Shown here: positions 17,069 through 26,938 of the stretch, in pieces
Numbering within the stretch: the first letter of the stretch is position 1
Layout: the number at the start of each line of letters is the position of its first letter
Assembly: GCA_019359115.1 (NCBI GenBank)
Contig: JAHHHW010000086.1
Span: 1 to 62,750 of the forward strand
Length of the DNA stretch: 62,750 bases
Direction: 5' to 3'
Origin: Pelatocladus maniniholoensis HA4357-MV3
GTDB taxonomy: Bacteria; Cyanobacteriota; Cyanobacteriia; Cyanobacteriales; Nostocaceae
Made by a program: the position numbers and the translations under genes
The notes under the pieces: model-generated
Databases searched by the model: none
Seen by the model: the letters and a program-made list of their open reading frames with translations, nothing else
Told to the model about the DNA's origin: nothing

Positions 17069-17206
17069 GTGCATAAGCAAACTTATCTGAAAGTACCTTT
17101 TGTTTGGGAAGAACCTCAGCCACTTATCGAAGTTCCTCCTCGATTGAAGGCTGAATTTATGAGGCAAGCTATTCAAGAAGCATTAGATAAACTCGAAAAA
17201 CAATAA
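17069..17206 (+). CDS. Short conserved-looking protein or C-terminal remnant
   Basis: A GTG at 17069 opens a 45-codon frame: an N-terminal TYLKVPFVWEEPQPLIEVPPRL and an amphipathic helix KAEFMRQAIQEALDKLEKQ. The composition looks real and the end is helical, but there is no Shine-Dalgarno and no family that I recognise. It may be the surviving 3' end of a larger gene lost with the flanking phosphotransferase. Confidence 0.35.
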   Translation: MHKQTYLKVPFVWEEPQPLIEVPPRLKAEFMRQAIQEALDKLEKQ

Positions 17207-17274
17207 AATTAAAACCGTACAAAAAAAGAATGGAATGTAGCTTGTGATTGCTATCATTCCATTTTGGAAGAAAG

Positions 17275-17698
17275 TTGGTAGTAAGCCGGGTTCTGTTCTC
17301 TTAAAATCAAGAGGGCGGTTATCTATCTGGGACGACTGTTACCAGACGCCTCTAGCGGCTCTTGTTGTGGAACTGGTAAAAGACCAACCATAGTTCCATT
17401 TTGCCTTGCTTCCAACCGGGGTTTACCGAGCCAACACCTCTCGATGTTGCTGGTGCGCTCTTACCGCACCTTTGCACCCTTACCCTTTTCAGTTATCAGT
17501 TATCAGTTATCAGTTATTTACTGTTCACTGACAACTGTTCACTGTTTACTGAAAGAAGGCGGTATTTTTCTGTGGCACTATCCTCGCGATCGCTCGCACT
17601 GGGCGTTACCCAGCAAGTTTGGTCTTTCGGAAGCCCGGACTTTCCTCAAACTAGCCACGTATTGACTAATCTGCAACCGCCTACGCCTACTCTCTCCC
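17275..17698 (-). ncRNA. rnpB: RNase P RNA
   Basis: Read on the minus strand, the RNA starts near AGAGAGTAGGCGTAGGCGGTTGC, carries the universally conserved GAGGAAAGTCCGGGC near 17630-17650 (CR I, P4), and ends with ACAGAACCCGGCTTAC near 17280-17296, the 3' partner of P4. Type A bacterial architecture is expected. It is the catalytic subunit that cuts 5' leaders off pre-tRNAs. Positions 17488-17553 hold an inserted short-tandem-repeat block, as described for heterocystous cyanobacteria. The exact ends are estimated to within a few bases. Confidence 0.96.
17488..17553. repeat. Short tandem repeat insert inside rnpB
   Basis: Heptamer-type repeats CAGTTAT x3-4 followed by ACTGTTCACTG words are bracketed by TTCAGT and ACTGAA, so the insert can fold on itself. 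The same words occur in spacers at about 18530-18590 and 28075-28110. This is a place where heterocystous strains vary in rnpB length. Confidence 0.85.
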
Positions 17699-17768
17699 AA
17701 TATTTAGTTTAGTATTGAATGACTTTGTTCTGTTACTTCTAGCGTTGAATCCCTAATCTCTCAAGAAA

Positions 17769-18479
17769 TTAACGCCTTTTATTCCAAGGCATTGCGTAAT
17801 ACCAAGGCAGTTTTTTGATTGTAAAAGGACAATCGACAATACACATAGCAGGTTTATTTTCACCTGGAACTAAACCAACCCGCAATTCGGAGATCCTCAA
17901 TACTAACTGCAAGGAAAATTTTAATTCTTGTTTTCTATCTATAAAAGCTTGAAATAATTTTCTTTGGGCTTTAACAGGACTTTTTTCTAGCGCACTGATA
18001 TTAATCAAAGGTGTATTAACTTGGTATGTTTTTGTTAATTCATCCAATTTAAAAACATCCTCAGCGGCCACTGCTGCTGAAAGAGTTTTGGTAGGAGCAA
18101 TTAAGCTAGGACTTTGCGGTACAGCAAGGTCACGCGTCAAATCTGGGGATTTGCGAATTACTCGCCGCGATTGTTTGCTATATTCAACTACTAAAGAGCA
18201 ATTGTCCCAGTCTACATACAAAGCTAGGTTTTGTGATTTATTCTCAATACTTACAGATAATTCCTTCAATTCATCAATGAAATATGAGGGACTAAGTCTA
18301 AAAGATATGCCGATATCATCTTGGAGATTTTTTTCTTTGAGTTGCTCATCAACAATCTTTTTCTCATAAATAAACTTAATTTTGTCGTCGATGGACTCAA
18401 TCATCTTCGTAAACGTATAAGTGACGCCAATAATATATAGCGTTAAAAAAATTAAATTCCCCTCATTCCTAGCGACCAT
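17769..18479 (-). CDS. Membrane-anchored cyanobacterial protein of unknown function
   Basis: This is a 236-residue protein. The N-terminus MVARNEGNLIFLTLYIIGVTYTF is a single hydrophobic segment, probably a membrane anchor. A charged region follows (EKKIVDEQLKEKNLQDD), then a beta-rich stretch resembling an immunoglobulin-like or LEA-type fold: LSVSIENKSQNLALYVDWDNCSLVVEY and, near the end, LVPGENKPAMCIVDCPFTIKKLPW. I do not recognise a named family. It ends 70 bp from rnpB, which is read in the same direction. Confidence 0.6.
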   Translation of the reverse strand: MVARNEGNLIFLTLYIIGVTYTFTKMIESIDDKIKFIYEKKIVDEQLKEKNLQDDIGISFRLSPSYFIDELKELSVSIENKSQNLALYVDWDNCSLVVEYSKQSRRVIRKSPDLTRDLAVPQSPSLIAPTKTLSAAVAAEDVFKLDELTKTYQVNTPLINISALEKSPVKAQRKLFQAFIDRKQELKFSLQLVLRISELRVGLVPGENKPAMCIVDCPFTIKKLPWYYAMPWNKRR

Positions 18480-18590
18480 ATATATAAGCTCCTGTAAAAT
18501 ATTTCATCGGCAATTATTTGCCAAACATTTATCAGTTATTGATTCTACAGTAATTTACTGATAACTGTTAACTGTCAACTGTTAACTGAT

Positions 18591-19730
18591 TTAACGGTCT
18601 AACCTCGAACTATTTTCTAGCCAACCCCTGCGCCAAAAAATGTATAGTAAGATAACGGCTATCACTGCCATCACTAATAAACAAGCTGGATACCCCCAAT
18701 ACCAGTTCAACTCAGGCATATTATATGGTGATTTTTCTGTATTAAAGTTCATTCCATAAACGCCAGCAATAAAAGTTAGAGGAATAAAAATTGCTGAAAT
18801 CACAGTTAGCAATTTCATGATTTCATTCATTCTATTACTGACTGCCGAAAGGTAAACATCCATTAAGCCCGAAGCTAATTCTCGATAGGTTTCTACCATA
18901 TCTATTACTTGCACCGCATGATCATAACAGTCTCGCAGGTAAATACGAACTTCATGACTTATCATCTCGCTATCGTCTTGAATCAGCTTATGAAGTGCAT
19001 TGCGTTGGGGCCAAATCGCGCGACGTAGTTGTAATAATTCTCGTTTAACTTTATAGATTTTCTTTAATGTTTTTGGTGTAGGTTGAGCAATGACTTCATC
19101 CTCTAAATCTTCAATACGTTCACCAAATTTTTCCAACACAGGAAAAAAGCCATCAATAATTGCATCTAAAAGAGCATAAGCTAAATAATCTGTACCATTT
19201 TTGCAGATAATACCCTTGTTTTTAAAAATGCGCGATCGCACTGGTTCAAAACAATCTCGTTTTGGTTCTTCTTGAACTGTCAACAAGTAATGTTTTCCTA
19301 ATACAAAACTGACCTGTTCACTGTGGAAACCATGAGATTTTTTTTTAGGCATAACCATACGCGCAATGATTACTAATTGGTCTTCATAATCTTCTACCTT
19401 TGGGCGTTCTGGCACATTAACAACATCTTCTAACACCAAGGGATGTAACTCAAAAACCTGCCCCAATCTTTGTAAAATATCTTCACTACCTAAACCACGC
19501 ACATCTACCCAAGTTACCGACTTAGTATCTAGATAAGCAGCACACTCTTCTGGTGTTTCTACTTCTTTGCTAATTGCTTCAGTGGAACTATAATCGATTA
19601 ATACAATCTTTGGTGGTGGTGCGTCTGCATCAACAATAATAGTCCCTGGTAAAGTTCCAGGATAATGATAGAAATCTTCGTGATCTCCTTCAGTTACTAT
19701 TGAATTTGAGTGATGCTTTTTTTTAGCCAT
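18591..19730 (-). CDS. corA: Magnesium/cobalt transporter CorA
   Basis: This is a 379-residue CorA-family channel. A large cytoplasmic N-terminal domain (about 1-310) includes VTWVDVRGLG and LHPLVLEDV, typical of CorA. A long stalk helix leads to two C-terminal transmembrane helices: ISAIFIPLTFIAGVYGMNF, whose GMN selectivity motif is at about 325-327, and WYWGYPACLLVMAVIAVILLYIFW, followed by a basic RRGWLENSSRLDR tail. It works as a homopentamer in the inner membrane and is gated by intracellular Mg2+. The gene appears to stand alone. Confidence 0.95.
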   Translation of the reverse strand: MAKKKHHSNSIVTEGDHEDFYHYPGTLPGTIIVDADAPPPKIVLIDYSSTEAISKEVETPEECAAYLDTKSVTWVDVRGLGSEDILQRLGQVFELHPLVLEDVVNVPERPKVEDYEDQLVIIARMVMPKKKSHGFHSEQVSFVLGKHYLLTVQEEPKRDCFEPVRSRIFKNKGIICKNGTDYLAYALLDAIIDGFFPVLEKFGERIEDLEDEVIAQPTPKTLKKIYKVKRELLQLRRAIWPQRNALHKLIQDDSEMISHEVRIYLRDCYDHAVQVIDMVETYRELASGLMDVYLSAVSNRMNEIMKLLTVISAIFIPLTFIAGVYGMNFNTEKSPYNMPELNWYWGYPACLLVMAVIAVILLYIFWRRGWLENSSRLDR

Positions 19731-19886
19731 GCTCTTTTACCCAAATAGTTAGTATAGTTAACGGTCAAGGGTCAAGGGTCAAGAGTTAATAGTTATTGAT
19801 CATTACCACTAACCACTGTACGGGCATACAGCTATACGCCCCTAATAACCACTAATTACTAAGATTACTAAATAAAAATGAAAAAA

Positions 19887-19912
19887 CAGTTTGCCTTAGC
19901 TAAGACAAACTG
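19887..19912 (-). terminator. groEL terminator
   Basis: CAGTTTGtCTTAG and its complement form a 26-bp near-perfect palindrome. On the minus strand it is followed by TTTTTT. It lies about 37 bp past the groEL stop and reads as a classic Rho-independent terminator. Confidence 0.9.
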
Positions 19913-19948
19913 CTTCAAAATTTGTAGATATAGACAGACAGTATGAGA

Positions 19949-21655
<1,707 letters not shown>

Positions 21656-21684
21656 TTAATTTGTGAGTTCTTCCATTAGACAAT

Positions 21685-21711
21685 TTAGCACTCACAAGGC
21701 AAGAGTGCTAA
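21685..21711. promoter_or_regulatory. CIRCE operator (HrcA site) of groEL
   Basis: The site is TTAGCACTC-N9-GAGTGCTAA, a perfect match to the CIRCE consensus, lying 45-71 bp upstream of the groEL start. HrcA binding there represses heat-shock genes until heat stress. Confidence 0.97.
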
Positions 21712-21720
21712 GTCAGTCAA

Positions 21721-21772
21721 TTTTGGATTTTAGATTTTGGATTTTAGATTGACCTCAATCCAAAATCTAAAA
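21721..21772. repeat. Inverted repeat of ATTTTGGATTTTAGA words
   Basis: Arms of the type ttttagattttggatt and aatccaaaatctaaaa can pair. Such short words recur widely in Nostocales spacers (also at 11870-11960), so this is more likely a repeat than a regulator. Confidence 0.5.
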
Positions 21773-22020
21773 TTGCTAGTCAACAAGCCATAAGCTGTTG
21801 AGTTTATTAATCTTTAACTAGGCTATAGGAGGATATCGGTTGATGGATGTAGGGGAATCCACCCATAAAAATCCAAATTTCCTCCTATTGCCTCAATAAA
21901 TGCTACTGAAAGCAAAATAAGACACATCCATATACCCTCATATTTGTAGTGAGAAAAAAAAATGATTGTTATACACTTGATGCTGATGTTGGATACTGGC
22001 ATTAATGGTGGAAGCGATAG

Positions 22021-23100
22021 ATGAATATATACAGCTTCCTTGAGGCGCTTGGTATTGCTGAACCTAGCGGTTCCGGCTGGTTAGCAGTAGTGTTTACATT
22101 TCTCTTAGCGTGGGTTGTGACGTGGCGTTTAATTCCGGCGGTACGTAAATTTGCCTTGCGAGTTGGTTGGGCGGATCAACCCAATGCACGGCGTTTGAAC
22201 CGAGAACCTTTGCCTAATGCAGGGGGTCTGGCGATCTACGCGGGAGTAATAGCGGCTTTGATCTTAGCAAGCCTGTTAAGACCAATTGAACTTCAAGGCG
22301 TACTAGCTCAGGTTTTAACCATTCTTTTGGGAGGTTCGATATTAGTCCTGGTAGGCTTTATCGACGACCAATTCGGCTTACCTCCCTCAGTTCGCCTGTT
22401 AGTACAAATTCTGACGGCGCTACTGTTAGTTGGGAATGGCATTAGCATTCAAGTTACTTTTGGTACTCCCATTGACTCGCTACTCTCAACATTGCTAACG
22501 GTGTTTTGGGTGGTAGCAATTACTAATGCCATTAATTTAATGGATGGTATGGATGGTTTGGCGGGAGGAGTTAGCTTTATTACTGCTATGAGTTTACTGG
22601 CAGTTTCAGCACAGTTTCCTAACTGGGCAGCAGCGACACTAGTTTTAGCAGCCTTAGCAGGAGCAGCACTAGGTTTTTTACGCCATAACTTTCATCCGTC
22701 GCACATCATTATGGGTGATGCCGGAGCATACTTTTTTGGCTATGTGCTAGCCGCAACTGCTATTGTAGGCGACCTACAAGCCACTACAATCTTTTCTTTA
22801 GTACCGCCTGTTTTGTTTTTGCTTTTGCCTGTGCTAGACACTACTCAAGTATTTGTGCGGCGACTATTGGCAGGTAAAAATCCTCTTAGTACTCCAGGAA
22901 AAGACCATTTGCATCATCGCTTGCTAGCTTGGGGCTTATCTCAGCGCCATGCAGCTCTGACTCTCTGGTCAATTGCTTTAGTTTGTAACTGGCTGGCGAT
23001 GACAATACGAGGCATGAGTTTGGTAGTTATACTTGCCACTACTCTCAGTATTATCACTTTGTTAGGTTTCACTGTTTGGCAGAGGATAAAGGCAACATGA
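22021..23100 (+). CDS. WecA/TagO/MraY-family glycosyl-1-phosphate transferase
   Basis: This is a 359-residue polytopic enzyme with about 10-11 helices. The family signatures are present: GWADQPNARRLNREPLPNAGGLAIY (the D and N-rich loop), LVGFIDDQFGLPPSVRLLVQI (the catalytic DD), AITNAINLMDGMDGLAGG (the NxxN...DG(M)DGL motif), FFGYVLAATAIVGD and the C-terminal GKDHLHHRLLAWG, whose HHR motif is typical of WecA. It moves a sugar-1-phosphate (usually GlcNAc-1-P) onto undecaprenyl-type phosphate at the inner membrane, starting a glycan. The HHR motif favours WecA over MraY. It converges on fabG, with only 71 bp between. Confidence 0.92.
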   Translation: MNIYSFLEALGIAEPSGSGWLAVVFTFLLAWVVTWRLIPAVRKFALRVGWADQPNARRLNREPLPNAGGLAIYAGVIAALILASLLRPIELQGVLAQVLTILLGGSILVLVGFIDDQFGLPPSVRLLVQILTALLLVGNGISIQVTFGTPIDSLLSTLLTVFWVVAITNAINLMDGMDGLAGGVSFITAMSLLAVSAQFPNWAAATLVLAALAGAALGFLRHNFHPSHIIMGDAGAYFFGYVLAATAIVGDLQATTIFSLVPPVLFLLLPVLDTTQVFVRRLLAGKNPLSTPGKDHLHHRLLAWGLSQRHAALTLWSIALVCNWLAMTIRGMSLVVILATTLSIITLLGFTVWQRIKAT

Positions 23101-23131
23101 AAGTCAAAAGTCAAAAGTCAAAAGTCAAAAG
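23100..23131. repeat. Heptamer tandem repeat AAAAGTC
   Basis: About four copies of AAAAGTC occur directly after the WecA-like gene stop. This is a typical short tandemly repeated repetitive (STRR) sequence of heterocystous cyanobacteria. Confidence 0.8.
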
Positions 23132-23171
23132 AAATAATCTTTTAACTTTTAACTTTTTACTTTTGCCTTCT

Positions 23172-23951
<780 letters not shown>

Positions 23952-24008
23952 TTACATTGAGATATTGCGCTAACTATCTTAGTGGGAATTGGGGATCGGG
24001 GATCGGGG

Positions 24009-24053
24009 ACAAGGAGGACAAGGAGGACAAGGAGGACAAGGAGGACAAGGAGG
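24009..24053. repeat. Nonamer tandem repeat ACAAGGAGG x5
   Basis: Five perfect copies lie in the fabG-trxA divergent spacer. Shorter runs of the same unit lie near 60099-60120. On the plus strand the unit looks like Shine-Dalgarno sequence, but no start follows. Confidence 0.9.
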
Positions 24054-24180
24054 AATTATTTAACAAGTTTCTTCCCAATCCCTCATCCCCGATCCCCAGT
24101 ATTGCAAACATGCTTTACAATCATCTAGGCTGCTAGCAACTACTATTAAAATCAAACTATAAAAAACTGGTGCGTATCAC

Positions 24181-24498
24181 ATGTCTACAAAAAAGCAATT
24201 CAATAGCTTTGAAGAGATGCTATCTGGTTCTGATGTACCTGTATTAGTAGATTTTTATGCTGACTGGTGTGGCCCTTGCCAGATGATGACTCCGATTTTA
24301 GAGCAAGTTAATGCCCAACTCCAAGGTCAAATCAGAATCGTCAAAATTGACACAGAGAAATACAAACAATTAGCTACTCAGTATAAAATTGAGGCTCTAC
24401 CAACTCTAGTATTGTTTAAGCAGGGTCAGCCAGTAGACCGAATTGAGGGTGTTTTACAAGCACCGCAATTAGTACAGCGTCTAAGAACGTTGATGTAA
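24181..24498 (+). CDS. Thioredoxin
   Basis: This is a 105-residue single-domain thioredoxin. The active site WCGPC gives C30 and C33, with D26-type acid in VDFYADWC. Downstream are IVKIDTEKYKQLATQYKIEALPTLVLFKQGQ, including the cis-proline in LPTL, and a final amphipathic helix. It reduces protein disulfides in the cytoplasm using thioredoxin reductase or ferredoxin-thioredoxin reductase. Several thioredoxins exist in cyanobacteria; the type cannot be fixed here. The adjacent Yfr1 RNA motif that often precedes trxA in other cyanobacteria is not visible. Confidence 0.95.
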   Translation: MSTKKQFNSFEEMLSGSDVPVLVDFYADWCGPCQMMTPILEQVNAQLQGQIRIVKIDTEKYKQLATQYKIEALPTLVLFKQGQPVDRIEGVLQAPQLVQRLRTLM

Positions 24499-24513
24499 GG
24501 TGGTTGGTAGTTA

Positions 24514-24566
24514 GAGAGTGAACTACCCACACTGACCTGATGGTACAGTGTGGGCTTCCAAGTTCA
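24514..24566. terminator. Hairpin after thioredoxin (IS605-type right-end structure)
   Basis: The nested arms GTGAACT...AGTTCAC and CCCACACTG...CAGTGTGGG give a strong interrupted stem. It overlaps the tnpB remnant and probably derives from the IS end. Confidence 0.5.
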
Positions 24567-24650
24567 CAGAGGAATGCCGCATCTTGGATTTGCGTCCTCG
24601 AATTGGTCTTATTTCCTCTCCATTGGTGTTAGCGTCCCTCGTCCCAGAGG
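24523..24650 (-). pseudogene. 3' remnant of an IS200/IS605-family tnpB
   Basis: Read on the minus strand the frame ends ...RHSSVNLEAHTVPSGQCG-stop, which resembles the C-terminus of cyanobacterial TnpB proteins. The stop lies within a hairpin with stem CCCACACTG/CAGTGTGGG and outer arms GTGAACT/AGTTCAC, like the right-end structure of IS605-type elements. The rest of the gene is gone. The hairpin may now act as a terminator for the thioredoxin gene, whose stop is 24 bp away. Confidence 0.55.
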
Positions 24651-24662
24651 ATTTTTTTTAAA

Positions 24663-24676
24663 TTGGGATGCTCCCA
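24663..24676. repeat. Single end of the TTGGGATGCTCCCA element
   Basis: It is preceded by a T-run and AAA, like the other ends at 5513 and 11012. It sits 7 bp past the double-glycine peptide stop and may serve as its terminator. Confidence 0.5.
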
Positions 24677-24682
24677 GTTTTT

Positions 24683-24970
24683 TTAGCTAGTAACTAAATT
24701 TGAACGCCAGGAATTTGTCACCACTTCAGTACTCTTAGTACGTCCATCTGGAGATGTGTAATTTTTTCTGGTTGTAGTACTACCAGAGTCTTGATTACCT
24801 TCATCTGAACCTTCACCAATACCTAATAACCCAAAAACTACAACAGGCTCAATCGCAAAAACATTATATCCACCCGATACTTTTTCGCTCTGGTCATGGC
24901 TGAGTTCTTCAAAATACAAACCAATATTTTCCAACTCATAAATGTTTAAGTCAAATGGATGATGCATCAC
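24683..24970 (-). CDS. Double-glycine-leader peptide (orphan bacteriocin/RiPP-like precursor)
   Basis: This is a 95-residue peptide. The leader is about 34 residues, acidic, and ends ELSHDQSEKVSGG (Gly33-Gly34), the pattern cut by C39-type peptidase ABC exporters. The following core (YNVFAIEPVVVFGLLGIG) is hydrophobic, then rich in S, T, N, D and G, with no cysteine. A strong AAGGAG lies 7-8 nt ahead of the ATG pair. No peptidase-exporter, HlyD or modification gene is within view, so maturation would rely on genes elsewhere. The core without Cys argues against lanthipeptides. It may instead be a secreted signal or class II-like peptide. Confidence 0.7.
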   Translation of the reverse strand: MMHHPFDLNIYELENIGLYFEELSHDQSEKVSGGYNVFAIEPVVVFGLLGIGEGSDEGNQDSGSTTTRKNYTSPDGRTKSTEVVTNSWRSNLVTS

Positions 24971-25294
24971 AGGCTCCTTATTTAAATTCCAAAGTCGCGC
25001 ATTCCAAAGTCAAAAATCGTTTCTTGACTTTGTATAACCTATTTAATTTCCCCAATTTGAAGTAGGGGCTAGCGAGCAAAAAATAACTAAATTGTGTTGA
25101 GGGAAAATCAAAATTTTAATTTCTACCCCTAATTAAAATTTAATGTCAATGTTGTATCTATTTCCAGGTAAATTGCGTAATTTAATTTACCTAAATATGA
25201 AGAGAAAATTTCATTTTTCAGCAAAGTGTAATTAGTCAGTGGTTAGTGAGGGTTTTAAACTGTAAGTTAATTTTTGAACAAAGTTACCTATACC
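24971..25294. other. AT-rich spacer
   Basis: This region should hold the promoter of the double-glycine peptide gene. I see no ORF or stable fold worth naming. Confidence 0.4.
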
Positions 25295-25635
25295 TTACTG
25301 TTTGTCAAAGTCTTTGGTTAATTCATCAACAAATTTTCTAAGCCGTTCTTGCCAGTTGGGAAGTTGCCACAGCACTTGCTACCCCTAACACTGTCATTAA
25401 AGCAGGGTGGTTTCATACAAGCAGAGAAAAATTAAAATCTTCTTTTAAAGCCTCTCCCCTTAATAAGGGGAGAGGTTTGGAGAGGGGTAAAAATCTATGC
25501 TTCAAAACGAGAAATACAGACTTCCATATTTTTCTTTTTTCGTATGAAACCACCCTGCCCTCACACTGTCATTAAAGGGATCTTGAATTTGATATTTGCA
25601 ATTTTGTCAAATATTTTACTATAACTATTATTCAT
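25295..25635 (-). pseudogene. Small gene split by a MITE and frameshifted
   Basis: On the minus strand, ATG at 25635 begins MNNSYSKIFDKIANIKFKIPLMTV and runs straight into a MITE (25403-25557). Beyond it the codons resume with LMTVLGVASAVATS and then, after a +1/-1 shift, QLPNWQERLRKFVDELTKDFDKQ and a stop at 25295-25297. The repeated TTTAATGACAGTGT is the target duplication. Rejoined, it would encode roughly 57 residues with one hydrophobic segment. I do not recognise the family. Both the insertion and the shift argue that it is dead. Confidence 0.55.
25403..25557. mobile_element. MITE family A, copy 2 (intact, 155 bp)
   Basis: The ends are CAGGGTGGTTTCATAC and GTATGAAACCACCCTG. The sequence is nearly identical to copy 1 at 13260-13571 without the nested insert. 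It is flanked by ACACTGTCATTAAAG on both sides (25388-25402 and 25563-25577), consistent with a long target duplication. It lies inside a small broken gene. Confidence 0.88.
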
Positions 25636-25783
25636 ATATTTCTAGATTAGAACTACGGGCGATCGCTTGATACTCAGTTTCTTTTGTAGGTCAATAAAAA
25701 TCACTCCACAAGAGTGAAAACCAGAATTTTGGCGATACTCCGTGAATTTTCTAATCTTAAGTATAAAAATTAAAACTCCAACC

Positions 25784-26092
25784 CTAATGGGGTGGTTTTT
25801 TCTTTGCAATACTCAGCATTGGTAAAGTCTGACTAGAAGAGCGCGAAGGTAAGTAATGTTGTACCACAGACTCTTCAACAGGTAGAGGACGACGCTGTTG
25901 ACGTAGCCACAATTTTAATAAAAGCGTTACTCCTGCTGTTCCTAAACCAAACACGAATAAAGACCACTCATCATCAAATCCACCGATCAGCGCGTCTACC
26001 ACTCCCATCGTAATCAATACGCTGATTAGCGGTTCTTTTCGGTAGGCTGACTTTAAAAAACGAGGCAATACAGCATTTACAGCATTCATCAC
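25784..26092 (-). CDS. Small conserved membrane protein
   Basis: This is a 102-residue protein: a basic start (NAVLPRFLKSAYRKEP), then two hydrophobic stretches (LISVLITMGVVDALIGG and WSLFVFGLGTAGVTLLLKLW), then a basic, low-complexity tail (RQQRRPLPVEES...SIAKKKPPH). I know of no functional domain. The helices and the positive flanks suggest an inner- or thylakoid-membrane protein with both ends in the cytoplasm. It is followed downstream by broken DNA and preceded by the HLIP gene on the same strand about 280 bp away. Confidence 0.65.
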   Translation of the reverse strand: MMNAVNAVLPRFLKSAYRKEPLISVLITMGVVDALIGGFDDEWSLFVFGLGTAGVTLLLKLWLRQQRRPLPVEESVVQHYLPSRSSSQTLPMLSIAKKKPPH

Positions 26093-26288
26093 AGCTTGGT
26101 TAATTTCAGTTCACCTTTCGCGTAAATTTACTGAGAGTTTTTCACCTACATTGAGCGCCCTAAACTAGAGCCTACATTTACATCATAATATTATATTTAT
26201 TTATTCAACCAAAGTATTGCGATAGGCTACTTTTGGGCGGTTTTCCGAACGTTTATAATACTGATAAATATTTAAGATAAATATAAAT

Positions 26289-26322
26289 AGATCCCCGACT
26301 TCTCACAAAAGTTGGGGATCTT
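26289..26322. terminator. AGATCCCCGACT hairpin repeat after the HLIP gene
   Basis: AGATCCCCGACTTCT and AGTTGGGGATCT form a strong stem. It lies about 50 bp past the minus-strand HLIP stop. This dispersed hairpin also occurs at 49954 and 53709, in the last case again just after a gene. Confidence 0.65.
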
Positions 26323-26373
26323 GTTTATCAATTTCACTGACTTACAAGTCGTAAACTCGCAGTTTTTTGTGAT

Positions 26374-26547
26374 TTACTTGAGACCGAGCCATGTTAGCAC
26401 ACCCTTATCGGTGAAGTATTCAATCAACACCATCAGGATAAAGCCGATCATTGCAGCTCGACCATTTAAGCGTTCGGCATATTCACTAAATCCAAATTTT
26501 GGCTCTTCCAGCTTAGGGGTTACGCTTGGTTGTGGTTGTGTCATCAT
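26374..26547 (-). CDS. High-light-inducible protein (HLIP/SCP, CAB-like)
   Basis: This is a 57-residue one-helix protein. After a short hydrophilic start (MMTQPQPSVTPKLEEPKFGF) it has FSEYAERLNGRAAMIGFILMVLIEYFT, the chlorophyll-binding ExxNGRxAMxGF motif shared with light-harvesting antenna proteins. It ends DKGVLTWLGLK. HLIPs bind chlorophyll and carotenoids at photosystem II assembly complexes in thylakoids and quench excess energy. I chose the paired ATG at 26547/26544, with GAGG about 10 nt upstream, over the longer frame from 26619. Confidence 0.95.
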   Translation of the reverse strand: MMTQPQPSVTPKLEEPKFGFSEYAERLNGRAAMIGFILMVLIEYFTDKGVLTWLGLK

Positions 26548-26619
26548 TTGAAAAAACCTCTTTGTTGGGAAATGTTCGGTAACTACACTTTTGTGGTATT
26601 GCACATTGAGCGATATCAC

Positions 26620-26938
26620 TCGACAACTGTTTTACATTTTTTTACTATTCTTAATATATTTTAGGAATACTCAGGAAATCGTCAAGTCCGTTTAGGGGAA
26701 ACAAGGAATACAACAAGGACACAGCAATTCAAAATTCAAAATTCATAACTTGTTGTCCCGATCCCCGATCCCTATTCCCTTCCTCAATCCCTGCTCCCCA
26801 ATCCCCTTTCCTCAACTGAAGTCAATGTTAAATTGGTGATATCAGGGCAAACTCAGGCGAATTCGTATTATTGGATTCAACATACTAAGGACAAGACTGA
26901 CAAACTAAAGCTACACAAAAATTAATTAGGGGCAGTGA
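26620..26938. other. Divergent spacer between HLIP and ald
   Basis: It holds both promoters and runs of the GATCCCC/CAATCCCC short repeat (about 26757-26815). I see no operator I can defend. Confidence 0.4.

Noticed and set aside
17401-17712. Two overlapping plus-strand frames in 17.4-17.7 kb
   Set aside because: They lie on the opposite strand of rnpB and have no protein-like conservation.
24054-24180. Yfr1 regulatory RNA upstream of thioredoxin
   Set aside because: The position is suggestive in other cyanobacteria, but the conserved unpaired core motif is not present here.
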